Shown here: piece after piece, positions 1 through 12,000 of the stretch
Numbering within the stretch: position 1 is the stretch's first letter
Layout of the letters: each line of letters opens with the position of its first letter
Source of the DNA: Colletotrichum lupini
Lineage: Eukaryota > Ascomycota > Sordariomycetes > Glomerellales > Glomerellaceae
Assembly (NCBI RefSeq): GCF_023278565.1
Contig: NC_064675.1
Location: 1,116,001-1,180,000, forward strand
DNA: 64,000 nt
Direction: 5' to 3'
Program-made: the position numbers and the translations under genes
The notes under the pieces: model-generated
The model's database searches: none
Seen by the model: the letters and a program-made list of their open reading frames with translations, nothing else
What the model was told of the DNA's origin: nothing

Positions 1-2
1 AA

Positions 3-2171
3 GAGAAGAGTCGACAAGTCGGGCTGATGCGAGAAATTTTCGAGGAGGCTACATCGACTATCGGCTGGCTGGGCAAAACTCCAGTAGCAACGAAGGCATT
101 CGAGCTTGTCCGGCGAATTGTGACTACGGCACAGATGGATCAGGCAGAGCTCCTCAATTTGAAGTCGTCACCTTTATCCGGATGGCAAGAACTCCTCTCT
201 CTCTTAACCAATAGCTGGTTTGAAAGAGTCTGGATCATTCAAGAAATTGCTGCTTCTAAAGAGACCATACTTCAAAGTGGAAATACGCTGATACACTGGG
301 AAGATTTCGCAGAAGGTCTGGGCCGGATCTTGGCCTCAGGAACAGGAAACGATGACCATCTGTCTATCCTGACCAACGAACATCTTATGAATGCGCTGAT
401 CATGGAGAATATGCGGTTTCAGGTTGACGAGATTGACCGTCTTGCCCTGAAAGATGCTTTGAAACTTGGGTCTAGGTTCAAATCAACACTTTCGGTCGAC
501 AATGTGTTCGCCTTGCTAGGAATCATAAAAGAACGCAACGCGCCGTTGTTTCACCCAAACTTTCGTCATAGCGAAGTCTTCACAGACGAGATCTTTTCTC
601 GGGGAGGAGCCGCCAAGGATATGTTCGACACTTTGGATTCAATTGTTGAGTTTGCCGACGGGCTGAGAAAGACTAATCCCCTTCAGAGCCGAAAGACAAT
701 CAGATTACTGAGGTCCTTACCAAAGGCGACACGGTCTTTCAGCGAAATGGTGGATGGTATGCACAGCATTCTAGATCGAACAAAACAGTCCAAAGACAGT
801 CCACAGCACATCAAGCCGGACTATACTGACAAGAGTACGCCGGAAGTTGTATACACCATGGTTGCCCGAGAACTTGTCAGAACCGGAGATGCCTTCGCCT
901 TTCTGCGATACGCAGGAATCGGTAGCTCTAGGAGTCCTTCATTCGAAAACCTGCCATCATGGGTTCCAGACTGGTCAGCCGAGGTCAACGTGTACATTCT
1001 ACCTCATGATGCCAAACCGCCGACGAAGCGACAAAAGCCAACTTCGACTGATGCTTTCAAAGGCAAAGACAAACATCACTCTTTAGTTTCTGATGGCGGG
1101 TTCAACTTACTTCACGTCAAGGGAGCTGTGATCGGCAAGGTCGCTTTGGCAACCAAGATGCACGACAATCTCGAGAAGTCTAGAGGAAACATTCTCAAGG
1201 ATGCGAGAACGGATTTAGAGCTCCAAGTTTCAAGCTTTGAAGCAGCATTGAGCGCCTCGAAGGGGATCAATCTTCCGCCAAATCAGTCGGACGACAGTCG
1301 CAAACATCTCTTTCTCAATGCGGTTCTGGCAAGATCTAATGACGAGGTTCAGGGCAATACTTTCAAGCAAGCTGCAGACTTGCTAGCAGAACGCATGGAG
1401 AATGACCAAAAGCTTCTCCAGAAGCTTCGGGAAAGCAACTTGGATAATAGCCCGCGTCCACACAGCCCTACCCCTAGCGATCCGTCATTAAAATCCTTGG
1501 AGGCCATGGCAAGGGATTATCTTATAAAACGAAAGGTCCAATCCTCCTCCAACAGTAAGTTTGCACATCTTATGAAAACGGATGTCTTGCCTAGTTTCGA
1601 GCACTATCGTTGGCAAGAGAAAACCTTTACACTTCCGCCAGGAGGTCCCTTGCGAATGTTTGACAAGCGTGGCACGAGTGTCCTGGCGGCATACGATCAA
1701 TATGTGGACTACACCCTCGGGAGAAAGTTCGTCGTGCTCGAAACGGGGCAAATGGGCTTAGCACCAGCAGGGGTTGAAGTTGGCGACTTAATCATCTGGG
1801 TGAAAGAACACGCAGTCTTTCTGACTCTACGGCCGGCTCCTATATCAACGCGCGTGAAAGAGGAATTGAAACTTGAAGAATTGCGGAAGCAAGAGTTGGC
1901 GAGGCAAAGGGCCGAAAAAGAGAATGCTAGGAAAGAAAAGATTGACAAGGATGGTGCCGAAAAACAAAAAGAAGTTCACAAAGCAGAACAGGCACGTAGT
2001 GAAGGAGAGGAAGACGAAAAGGGCCCAAGCGAGGCTAGCAACAGCAACTTGTTCGATCTAGACAACACCTTTCGATTAATCGGAGAGGCCTTTGTCAGCA
2101 ACGCACAACAGGGCCCAGACAGGGCAGCTGCAGCAGGGGACGGCGATGGAGAATGGTTCAGCTTGTGGTAG
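3..2171 (+). CDS. HET-domain (heterokaryon incompatibility) protein, 5' partial
   Basis: The reading frame is open from base 3, so the start lies upstream of the window; the first internal ATG is at 27. The N-terminal part has hallmarks of the second half of a HET domain: a SRQVGLMREIF segment, then WFERVWIIQEIA, then DNVFALLGI, and further on LPSWVPDWS. In this family the domain triggers cell death after fusion of incompatible hyphae. The C-terminal 110 residues are highly charged (Lys/Glu/Arg-rich, about residues 610-670) and probably coiled coil. No intron is needed in the visible part, and the stop is at 2169-2171. An NLR gene lies 7 kb downstream, which fits an allorecognition neighbourhood. 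The domain call is solid; the allelic specificity and the missing N terminus cannot be judged. Confidence 0.88.
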   Translation, partial: EKSRQVGLMREIFEEATSTIGWLGKTPVATKAFELVRRIVTTAQMDQAELLNLKSSPLSGWQELLSLLTNSWFERVWIIQEIAASKETILQSGNTLIHWEDFAEGLGRILASGTGNDDHLSILTNEHLMNALIMENMRFQVDEIDRLALKDALKLGSRFKSTLSVDNVFALLGIIKERNAPLFHPNFRHSEVFTDEIFSRGGAAKDMFDTLDSIVEFADGLRKTNPLQSRKTIRLLRSLPKATRSFSEMVDGMHSILDRTKQSKDSPQHIKPDYTDKSTPEVVYTMVARELVRTGDAFAFLRYAGIGSSRSPSFENLPSWVPDWSAEVNVYILPHDAKPPTKRQKPTSTDAFKGKDKHHSLVSDGGFNLLHVKGAVIGKVALATKMHDNLEKSRGNILKDARTDLELQVSSFEAALSASKGINLPPNQSDDSRKHLFLNAVLARSNDEVQGNTFKQAADLLAERMENDQKLLQKLRESNLDNSPRPHSPTPSDPSLKSLEAMARDYLIKRKVQSSSNSKFAHLMKTDVLPSFEHYRWQEKTFTLPPGGPLRMFDKRGTSVLAAYDQYVDYTLGRKFVVLETGQMGLAPAGVEVGDLIIWVKEHAVFLTLRPAPISTRVKEELKLEELRKQELARQRAEKENARKEKIDKDGAEKQKEVHKAEQARSEGEEDEKGPSEASNSNLFDLDNTFRLIGEAFVSNAQQGPDRAAAAGDGDGEWFSLW

Positions 2172-2307
2172 TTCCAGACTTTGCAATCGCAATACACTTT
2201 TAGAGAATTCTCAAATTGTCCTCTTTAGCTATAAACATTACTTCCTTATCTCGTCAAATTGAACTCGCTAACACGTGCGATCTCCGCAACTACGATACTT
2301 CTCCCCC

Positions 2308-4501
2308 CTAAACAGCCTCCGTGTGTTCGCTCGACTTCGCCTTGTTGTCATCGAATGTGGCGTCGACAAACTTAGTTGAAGGTTCAGGGCGAGCATCATG
2401 AGCATAGCCACTATTAACAGAAACGTTAGTATCGATTCACTACAGGGTTTTGTCCTTGCGAGAGTGACGTACAAGATGACATCCATTTGGTCCATGGTAA
2501 GACCCTTGGTCTCTGGCAAGCAGAAGTAGCCCCACAAGGTGGCGATGATCATCCACGAAGCGAAGAAGAACCAAGTTCCGTAGCCGAAAGAGCTGAAAAT
2601 GTAGGGCATGGCCTTGGTGATGGCGAATTGAGTAGCCCTGAACATGTGTTAGATGCCTTACGCGGTGAGCTTTCAGAGGGGCATAGTTGTCGACTTACCA
2701 GACAACGAGAGCAGCATAGGTGCCGGTGAAGTTGCGAAGAGCACCGGGGAAGATTTCGGCACTGACGATCCAAGGAATACCATTCAAGCCGAAAGACCAG
2801 CTATTGTTATGGTTAGAGATTCCAATCTTCAAACAATTTGTGATAAGTAACTCATGAACTTACCAGATAGAGTAGATCATGATCATGCCAGTAGCTGCCT
2901 TACCACCAGCCGCGGTAGAGGCAGATAGCTCCTTTCCGGCGGCGATAATGTCGGCAGGGTGACCAATCTTCACGTATGCACCAACAATGAAGAGACACAT
3001 CGAGCAGATGAATGAGGAGACGATGGCAGGCCAACGTCTTCCGAGGAGGTCGATGAGGAAGATGAAGTAAATAATAGATGCAATGGCTGTAGTCCGAGTT
3101 AGCGAAGAGTCTCCAGCCATCATGCTAACCATAGCTCACCCTTGATCAGTCCGTAGATACCGGTGTATAGAGAAACATCGGTGATGCCGATCGATGTGAA
3201 AAGCGTGGGCTAACGACAGAATTAGCAAGTTATGTCTTGACAGCCTAATTGTTGAGGGATATGATTCTTACTGAGTAATAGTTAATAGCGGCAGCTCCGG
3301 AAAGGTTGTTAAGAGCGAAGGCACAGAAGACGAGGACAAGGCGGTTCCACATGCCCTTGCGGGCCAGAATGTTGGCGACGCCGCGGAGGTATGCCCATTG
3401 TCCGGTTCCGTACTGTGATGAAACGGCTCTTTCTTCGTCGAGTTTCTTCTGGAATTGGTCGAGTTCTTCTTGCATGTCTGTTTGTATCCTCGCGTTAGTT
3501 CTCTTCGTTCATGGCAAGGTGTTCACGATGAAAATTGCTTACACTTGTGGTCGATCGGCAGTCCCCTGAGACCCTCGAGAACCTTGTGAGCGCGTTCCGT
3601 CTTGTTCTTACGCAGAAGCCAGAGGGGGCTCTCGTGAATGAAGAAGATTCCGACGAAGAGGATGCCGGCGGGGACGAGTTGGAATGCCATTGGGATTCTC
3701 CAGCTGACAGGCAGGCTCGGGTCGATGGTTTGCGTAATGCCGTACTACCCGAATGATTAGGACAAGAACTTAAAGGTTTCTAAGTAGCGTAGTCGTCAGA
3801 ATTTTTCGACTTACGTTGATCCAGAAACCAATGACACTGCCAATCTGGTATGCGACTTCGAAGAGACCGGTGAGGATACCGCGGATGGAGGGGATCGATA
3901 ATTCTCCGATGTAGGATGGGACCGTAGCTGTGATACCACCACAGCCGATGCCAGTAAGGGCGCGACCCGCGTCTGTGTAATAAGTCTTAGCCAAAGTTTT
4001 CTTCAAGTCCGAATACTCGAGGAGTTGACTTACAGATGAATGACAACTGGTTTGTGGCGGCAGTCATCAAAATCGCGCCAACGAGGAAGATGACAACATT
4101 AGCCTGGAGGGTCCACTTTCTACCCAAGCGTTCAGTAACTAGACTCAAGTCAGTGTGCTGCAAATAACTCCTCTTCCGAATGTCGTACTGAAGAAGCAAA
4201 GAACTGCGCCGCCCAAGGCTCCGGCTTGAAAAGCTGATGTGATATTGCTCGAGATGTTATTCGAGTTTCCAGAGTTGATCCCAAAGTCTCTCTTGAAACT
4301 GCTGCGGGCAATTGTGGTTCCGATGAACGCTGAATCGTAGCCAAAACTGCCAAAGATCAGTTGTTGGTCGTAGCCATAGCTATCCATTATCGAAACCTAC
4401 AGGAAAGATCCCATGGCGATGATTGCTGCCTCGATGTAGAGTTTCCAGTTGTACACCTCCTTCGGCGTGGGCCGATCCTCGACAGCCTTGAAGCCACCCA
4501 T
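2308..4501 (-). CDS. Quinate permease-like MFS sugar transporter, 11 exons
   Basis: Exons (minus strand, 5' to 3'): 4501-4401, 4346-4189, 4138-4034, 3972-3815, 3744-3543, 3477-3272, 3209-3140, 3086-2864, 2800-2699, 2637-2473, 2410-2308. All introns are GT-AG, 49-70 nt, and the sum is 1593 nt, coding for 530 residues, the usual family length. The N terminus reads MGGFKAVEDRPTPKEVYNW followed by FGYDSAFIGTT, typical of fungal quinate permeases (QutD/qa-y). Further sugar-porter signatures are ERLGRKW, GRALTGIGCGG, HESPLWLL, NGIPWIVSAEIFP and PETKGLTMDQMD. The last intron carries a perfect TACTAAC branch site. The expected role is proton-coupled uptake of quinate or a related polyol/sugar at the plasma membrane. 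No quinate-catabolic enzymes are seen nearby, so the substrate is an inference from sequence resemblance. Confidence 0.9.
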
Positions 4502-6029
4502 GATTGCGATGAAACGTTGCTGCTGGCGGGGATTATTCGATAGAGCTCGAGCGGCGGAGCAGTCTGCGATGATCTGTTTATCTGATCGATGACACACGCG
4601 CGCACACTGGAGTCACATTCAACAAACTTCCGGCTGTCAAAGAGTATTTATCCTGCCCTCCTTTACCACCACGTCGGATGGCGCATCCCCACGGGGTACC
4701 CGGTGGAGAAAACATGGAGGATTTAGGAGTTGCTCATTCGCGGCGCCGTCTCTGCCCGGGCTTTGGTGGGTGCGTGGGAAGATGGGGGAATGCTTGCTAG
4801 TTTGACTCGTGCTGGTGCGCCCTGCGCCAGAAGAATTCATGGGTGCGCTCCTCGGAAGTCGTCCGTGGAACGATGTCATAAACGGATTTCTTATCCGATC
4901 AAGTGGAACCTATTTCTTTGCACTAACAGCACACAGAAAAGTCTTTGTTCCAAGTAGCAACTGTTAGCGCTAATCGCTGCCTTTTGCCGTGTTCTTTCAT
5001 CTGTCGGTACTGTTGCTAGAGTGCTCCAGGGAAGCTGTCAGCTGGTCTTGCCGACATTCGATCAGGAACTGGTTTATGCTAGCCCCACCACTTTGGGCTG
5101 ACGATAGTTCCAAGTTTGCGCGCCATGGCTTCCGACATGCGACCCGAGAAGCGACCCGACGCGAACTACCGGCCTAGACTCCACACCGCACGTGGGAATG
5201 CGATGATGATTGATGAATGAACCGAGTTGTCGGGACTAAGGAGCATAAGGGTGATCTCGCAAGTTGTCAAAAGCAATATGTGGACCGAGGTCAACCAAGA
5301 GGCTTCATCTTACCTAAGGTAATTAACGCGGATCGAAGACTTGGTTCTTCGTCTCCGCGAAAAGGTGGCAGTCGTAAGGCATGTCCATCGGGAAATCCCG
5401 ATGAAGTGCTTGCGTTCAATGCAACTCAATTTCGAGAGATTATATTACAACAGCTCTTTAAGAAGTTACTGTGCCAATGCGGGGACTGCAATCAGTTACA
5501 GATAGCTGGCTTAAACCAACATCGCATCGAGCTTCGTTTAGAGTTCCGGGTGTCCACGTTGCGGTGTTGCACCTGTGTACTGTGTAAAGGCCCGAAGTTG
5601 CTCCTTATACCCTGCGCTGCGACCATACCAGGCCAAAATCGAAGGCCCACCTCAAGCACATCACCACGAGACACGTCAAAGTGTTGCGGGGGTTCCCTGA
5701 ATACCTGGGGAAGAAGGGCCGGTTGCAGAATCCCCATTGTCAGGCCCCGGATTCCTCTGCCAGCTAAGTGCTTGGGGTAGTTCAGCGGAATCGGCGGCGC
5801 ACTAGGGACTAAGACGGTCACAAACTAACAGTACCTCACGCCTTTTACACTTCGAAAAATCTAGAACCAATTCTCAGTGTTGAACCGTCTTTGTTGGAGA
5901 CCAGGCTTATGATGCTGGCCTCTACATATTATATATACAACTTGAATGTTGAAGTATCTGTACACTATTACGGGGCAGGTACGTCTTTGGGTGCTAATTA
6001 AGTATGGGCAACCATCAAAGCGTATGCCA
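4502..6029. other. Intergenic region between two minus-strand transporter genes
   Basis: This holds the promoter of the quinate permease-like gene and the 3' region of the amino-acid permease. An open frame of 187 codons on the plus strand (5217-5780) has no recognisable motif, low-complexity composition and no splice support, so I do not call it a gene. No RNA gene or repeat is visible. Confidence 0.5.
4643..4653 (-). promoter_or_regulatory. Possible QA-1F/QUTA activator half-site
   Basis: On the minus strand, about 140-150 bases before the permease ATG, the sequence reads GGATAAATACT. This matches the first 11 positions of the 16-base consensus GGRTAARYRYTTAYCC known for the quinate-pathway activator of Neurospora (qa-1F) and Aspergillus (QUTA). 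The second half (CTTTG) does not match. It is offered only because it sits in front of a quinate permease-like gene; a chance match is quite possible. Confidence 0.25.
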
Positions 6030-7858
6030 TTAATTCCAGATCCAGCTGACAAACCGTATAGGGCCAGTCTCTTGCTTCTCAGGCTCCTCGGGATAGGCAT
6101 CGGCCTGCTCGAAAGCATCGTGAAGCGGGATGTTTTCAAGAACGACGCCCTTGGTCTTCTTGACGAACTTCCAGATCAAGAAAGCGCCAGTGACCAGAGG
6201 AATATCCCTGCAAGGTGGTTAGCAAACTCGCCCATAATATGCTCGTTAAGCAAGGGGAGTGGACTCACAAGTAAGACGAGACGAAACCACTAGCGCTCCA
6301 GTTGCCCTTGGTGAAAACTTCAAAGCCGCTCGTGAAGAGAATGACGATGCACATGAACAGGGCGACGTAAGAGCTGTAGACTGAATTCACGCTTTTGTTA
6401 GCAAGGCTTATCAGGTAATCCGAGACTTTTCAACTTACGAGTCCACGAGTTGTTCCAAGGCAGCCTGCTGAACTCAATGCCCTGCTTCTTCATCGCTGTC
6501 TTGAGACGGATATGGTTCAGGAGGATAGCCGACCACGACACCAAAACACCGGCCGCAGTCAGGTCTACCAGCCACCAGAAGACGGTCAATGCACCATTCG
6601 ACAAGCTCATGAAGCTAAGGAACATGAAAGCAGTGAAGAGCAAGACGCAAACATAGGGAGTACCCCAGGCAGTCGTGCGGAGGAAGATCTTCGGGGCCTG
6701 TCCCTTGAGCGCGAGACCGAAAAGGACACGGGTGCCGGCGAGAAGACTCTGGTTAGACGCAGACCAGGCGGAGGTGATGACGACGGCGTTGACGACGCTG
6801 GGGATGGCAGGGATACCAGCAGCGGAGGCAGCGATGACGAAGGGACTCTGAGCAGCGGTGCCGTAGGCGTCGTCGAGGCGGGGGTCGTCACTGGCAACGA
6901 GCATACCGACGACCAGAACGGCGAGCATGTAGAAGAGCACGATACGCGCGAAGACACGCTTGCAGGCGCGGGGGATGGCACGGCGAGGGTTCTGGGTCTC
7001 AGCAGCGGCCATGGCGAGGGACTCAACGCCGGCGAAGGAGAAGACGGCGCTGGTCATGACACCCCAGTAGCCCAAGAACTTGCCCCAGTCGCCGGTCGCG
7101 ATGTGCTCCACGAAGGGGCCGGGGCTTTGCCAGTACCTGAACCCAATGCGGGGGGTACCCGGAACGCCGCCGAGATCGATGACGAGACCGAGGATGATGA
7201 GGAAGATGACGAGAAGGATCTTGAGCAAAGCGAAGACGAACTCGACCTCTCCGAAGACACGCACGAAGGCGATGCCGACGACGAACGTCAAGACGATGAA
7301 GATGGCAATGAAGACGGAGGGGTTCAGGTCGGTCCAGAACTCAAAGAGTACACAGATGGCTGTGATCTCGGAGGGGATAGACAAAATGTTGCCGTAGACC
7401 AAGTTCCACCCAATAGCGAATCCCCAGGCCGGATCGACAAGAAACTCGGCATGACGGACAAATGAACCGGTGACGGGGAGGAGCGCCGAAACTTCTCCGA
7501 GAGCGAACTGCACGGCGCAGACGATCAAGCCAACAGTCGCATAGCCAAGCAATGCGCCAAGCGGACCGCCGGTCTGGATAGCGCCACCGAGACCCAGGAA
7601 GAGACCGGTGCCGATGGCGCCCGCGATACCCAACATTGACAAGTGGCGCTGCTCCAAGCCGCGCTTGAGGTCGCGGTCCTCGGTGGTGGTGACAAAATCG
7701 CCGTTGTGGTCGTCGTGAGGCTCAAACGGGCCGCGCCGAGAGGCCTCGGCGGCCTCGACGTCGTCGGACGTGATCCAGGCGTGGCGGGTGACATCGGTGA
7801 TGCCAGGCGACTTGGCGCCGGGGAACGGGATGGTGTCGGTACTCATCGCTTTTGTCAT
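6030..7858 (-). CDS. Amino-acid permease (fungal APC/YAT family), 3 exons
   Basis: Exons (minus strand): 7858-6439, 6380-6269 and 6207-6030, 1710 nt in total, 569 residues. Both introns (58 and 61 nt) are GT-AG and keep the frame. A hydrophilic N tail of about 60 residues precedes DLKRGLEQRHLSMLGIAG and the first membrane helix (GTGLFLGLGGAIQTGGP), the signature start of the YAT amino-acid transporter family. SFAGVESLAMAAAETQNPRR in the middle is the other conserved family block. About twelve hydrophobic segments follow, and the C tail is cytosolic and charged (ends FVSWIWN). It should import amino acids across the plasma membrane; the substrate cannot be read from sequence. A second in-frame ATG lies at 7846, four codons in, so the start is slightly uncertain. 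Confidence 0.92.
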
Positions 7859-9083
7859 GTTTCCCCTTTGTCCTCAACTCGTGGCCTTTGTGCTTCCTTC
7901 ACCGAGCGTCGGGGTGGGAAGAAAGGTGAGGGAAATAAAGCTGATCCCGAGCGATAAGAAAGAACCGCGATTGATAAAGCGCCCCGTCTGCCCTCCTCGT
8001 TTTTCTTTCTCGCGAGACTCAATGAGATTACCTTAGGTAATCGTCTGAACCTGTAAGGTAACACACGGGAGACAAAAGGTTTCGATGCTGAGGAAACGAG
8101 CAACGCGATTGATAACCAAATCTTCACCTCATTGGAATGCTGAACAACCGTTGAATGTAGCGCTGAAGCCTATATCATGCTCAAAGGGCCATGGCTCGCT
8201 CAAAAGGTCGCGAAAGGGGTTCGGATGGACAATCGGCGGACTGGGGGGATGGGAATCGAAGAGATTTTGTCCTCTTATCGCGACCTCGATTCGGGAAGGT
8301 GAGATTTCTCATTCGATGATGCCATTGCGCTAAGCGGGTCCCGATCCACATTCACTGCGAGCTCGTTACGTTACTGGCGGCGTACGCGTCTCTCGCAGAC
8401 CGAGGCTCTCGAAAGGGAACTCGGCCGTTGTGTCTTTCGACAACTGACTCGCATCTCCAACCTCACGGGCAATATATGGTGATTGTTCGTCGCCTTACAT
8501 TGTTAACAGTGGTTTTTCGCCTAGAAAATGGTGTAATGGCGTCCCAGCTGTTTTGACAATATACACGATAAGGTGGGCGATGCACATAGGGTCGATCCCT
8601 CGGGTCTGGAATCTCGGTGAGGTGGCCCTGGGCTAGACCATTTGACCTAGGCTAGCCTCCTACTGTACCAGTTCCCAAAATCATGAGCCTCAAGTTCAGG
8701 CAAAGCTCGTGGGGCCACCTTTAAGAGGGTGCACTGGATAGAAGATAATAAGTCAAGCGGATAGACATTCTACGCAGCTTGAAGTCAACTGCCACAACCC
8801 AACATGCGCCAAGCTATTATGTTTGATAAGCTGCATCTGCTGCAGCCTATGTGCCGTGCCACATCATATGTTGGTTCTAAATCTAGGGCTGACAGCAGTA
8901 TATGCAGTCAGCATCTTCCCCGCGCACATCTAGGCTGAGTCCCCTCACTCTGATTTTCTCATGTTCATTCTTCCCTGAGTAGCAAAGGCCGTTGGTGCCT
9001 ACTGGGGCGCGGCAGGCATCCTCATCGCATATCACAACATTCAATCTTTTATCAAACACATTCGCGCGCCATCATTTGACCAG
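7859..9083. other. Intergenic region between divergent permease and NLR genes
   Basis: About 1.2 kb separates the starts of two divergent genes and must contain both promoters. No open frame with recognisable content, RNA gene or repeat is visible. Confidence 0.5.
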
Positions 9084-12000
9084 ATGGTCGCATTACACGC
9101 ATGTACTCCTGAACCCCTGTCATCAGTCGCTATGTCCGATCCATCAATCTATACGATCGGCTGGATCTGCGCCATTGTCCCTGAGTTCGTCGCAGCCCGG
9201 CTCTTCCTCGACGAGGTCCATGAAGAGCCTCGATCGCTGTCCAGAAACGACAACAACTCGTATAAGCTCGGGCGCATGGGCAAGCACAACGTCGCGATCG
9301 CGGTCCTTCCTCATGGCGAATATGGAGAAAGCTCGGCGGCAGTGGTCGCTCGAGACATGGTCCGCACATTTGTGAACATAAGGGTAGGGCTTATGGTCGG
9401 CATCGGCGGCGGCGCTCCGAGTCCCAGAAATGACGTCCGTTTGGGCGACATCGTTGTCAGCTCCCCGGCTGAGGGTTATGGCGGCGTGATTCAGTACGAC
9501 TTTGGCAAATCCATCGAGGATGGGAAGTTCGAGATGACTGGGTTCTTGAATCAGCCGCCCCTTGCTCTAAGAACAGCCCTCAACATGCTGATTTCCGACC
9601 TCGAAATAGAAGGCAGCTCGCTTGAAGAGCACATTGTGAAGCGCCTGAAGAATGACATCTTGAAGAAGAAATACGGTCGGCCTAGTTCTAATTCCGACAA
9701 ACTTTTCCGCAGCGACATTGTCTATGACGCAAATAGGTCAATGGCTGATTATTGCGCCGACGACTTCGTGGATCGCCCGGAACGAGACTCTGGTTCAGAG
9801 CCCGTCGTCCATTACGGACTGATAGCTTCTGCAAATCAGGTAATGAAAGATGCTCAGAAGCGAGATGCACTAGCAAAGGAGAAGAACGTGCTATGCTTCG
9901 AGATGGAAGCCGCTGGCTTGATGAATCATTTTCCCTGTCTAGTCATAAGAGGAATCTGTGACTACTCCGACTCTCATAAAAACAAGCAATGGCAGGGCTA
10001 CGCTGCCATGGCAGCCGCTTCTTTCGCCAAATCATTGGTCTGTTGTATTCCGCGTCAGAGCCTCGAGCATGAACAGTCTGTAGCAAAAGTATTGTCTTCT
10101 AGTGAGTAGCTCACAGAGAATCTCATCGCAAGTCGTTACTTGTAATTTCCCGATTTCTGACCAACGCACGTCAGTCAATTCAGTCAAGGAAGATGTCATC
10201 GCCATAAAAGATACAATCGATCATGACATTCTGGACAAATTGCCAATGGCTCAGGGTGCTGAATTCGACAGCTATGAAAATCAACACGAACCGAGATGCC
10301 ATCCAAGTACCAGAGTTGATATTCTTCGCGACATTGAAACCTGGGCTCCTCATGCTACTGGCCCGAAACTTTATTGGCTCAGTGGATTGGCTGGAACGGG
10401 AAAGTCGATCATAGCTCGGACCATTGCTCATGAGTTTTACGAGACTAACATACTCGGCGCCACGTTCTTTTTCAAAAGGGGAGAAGTTGATCGTGGCAGC
10501 GCGTCGTTGTTTTTCGGTACGCTAGCCCGTCAGCTAGCGCAGCGCCGACCCGAGTTAAGCCCGTACATAGTAAAAGCGATCAAGGAGACGGGTAATATCT
10601 GTTCCAAGAGTATGGAGGAGCAATTCACTAAGCTCGTCTTCAACCCACTCAAACTGGCAGCCTTAAAACCAGGGGAGCCCAAAAAGTTGATCCTGGTACT
10701 CGACGCATTGGATGAGTGTTCGAAAGAGAAGGACGTTGAAATTTTATTGCGTTTACTGATCAAGGCTGTATGTTTCGATGGCTGCGGTCTGAAGCTGCTT
10801 ATTACAAGTAGGCCAGAGGTTGCAGTGCGCGATGCATGTGGTTCTCCCAATCAAGGATTGTACCGGGAAGTTCGACTACATGACACACCAAATGAGATTG
10901 TCTCCAAAGATATCTCATTGTACCTTCGACATCAGTTGACAGAGATCAGAAATTTGTGGAACGCGAGATGCATCAATAATCAGAAACTACAGCTGGATTG
11001 GCCTGGGCAGGAGAAGATCAAGGCCCTTGTCGACATCGCCATACCCTTGTTTCTGTTCGCGGCAATAGCTTGCCGCTTCATCCGAGACGAGCTATTCGGC
11101 TTTCCAGAGGAACAGCTTTTGAAGCTTGTTCAGACCGTTCAGAAAGGCGGCGTCAGCGACAAACTTCAAGAGACCTATCAGCCAGTATTGAGACAGTTCA
11201 GAAGCGAAAGAACTCCGTCAGAGCAAATGATCCTGCTTGGAAGATTTAGAGCGGTCATCGGCGCAATCATACTCCTCGAGCAGCCTTTGTCGGTTAACTC
11301 AATCGCCAGCTTGCTGGGTCTCAAGCCTTCGCAAGTTGGTGGTATCTTAATTCCCCTCAGATCTATTCTTGATCTTCCGAATGAGGAAGGCCTGGAGGTG
11401 AAACTTTTTCATTCGTCATTTCGCGACTTTTTACTGAGTCCAGTTGCCGGAGACTTCTCCATCAACTTCAAGGAAACACATTGGAGAATGGCGCTTGCCT
11501 GTCTTGAAATTCTTTCGAAGTCTTTGCGTTACAATATTTGCAGCCTCAATCCCGCCGATCGACGGTCTGCGATTGCGAGAGACGTCCTGGAACAACAGCT
11601 CCCGCCACACACACGATATGCTTGCCGCTTCTGGTTTCATCACCTGAAATACGCGGGTCAACTTCTCGAGGATGAGGATCAAGTCCATAGATTCCTCCAA
11701 GATCGATTTCTCTATTGGGTCGAGGCTCTCTGTGTTCTCGGAGAAACCAATCGTGCTATTCAAATGATAGACACGCTAATTCCCCTCGTGAAGGTGAGCT
11801 TCGAGGTTTTCTCCATCATGATATCAATACAAGGTGAATGTATATACATAGCAACAAGTCACAAAGAACCAATCAATATTTCTATATTGCCTACTTTGCT
11901 AACTAATATGGCAGCAACCAAAAATCAAGCTTTACAATCTTTTGGAAGACTCGGAGATGTTGATTTCCAAATACATCTCCGTTATTCTCGAGTATCCTTT

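Noticed and set aside
5217..5780. 187-codon open frame
   Set aside because: No domain, Cys/Arg-rich random composition, no splice or promoter support.
6512..7465. 317-codon open frame on the plus strand
   Set aside because: Antisense to the amino-acid permease; low-complexity Asp/Glu/Gly content and no domain.
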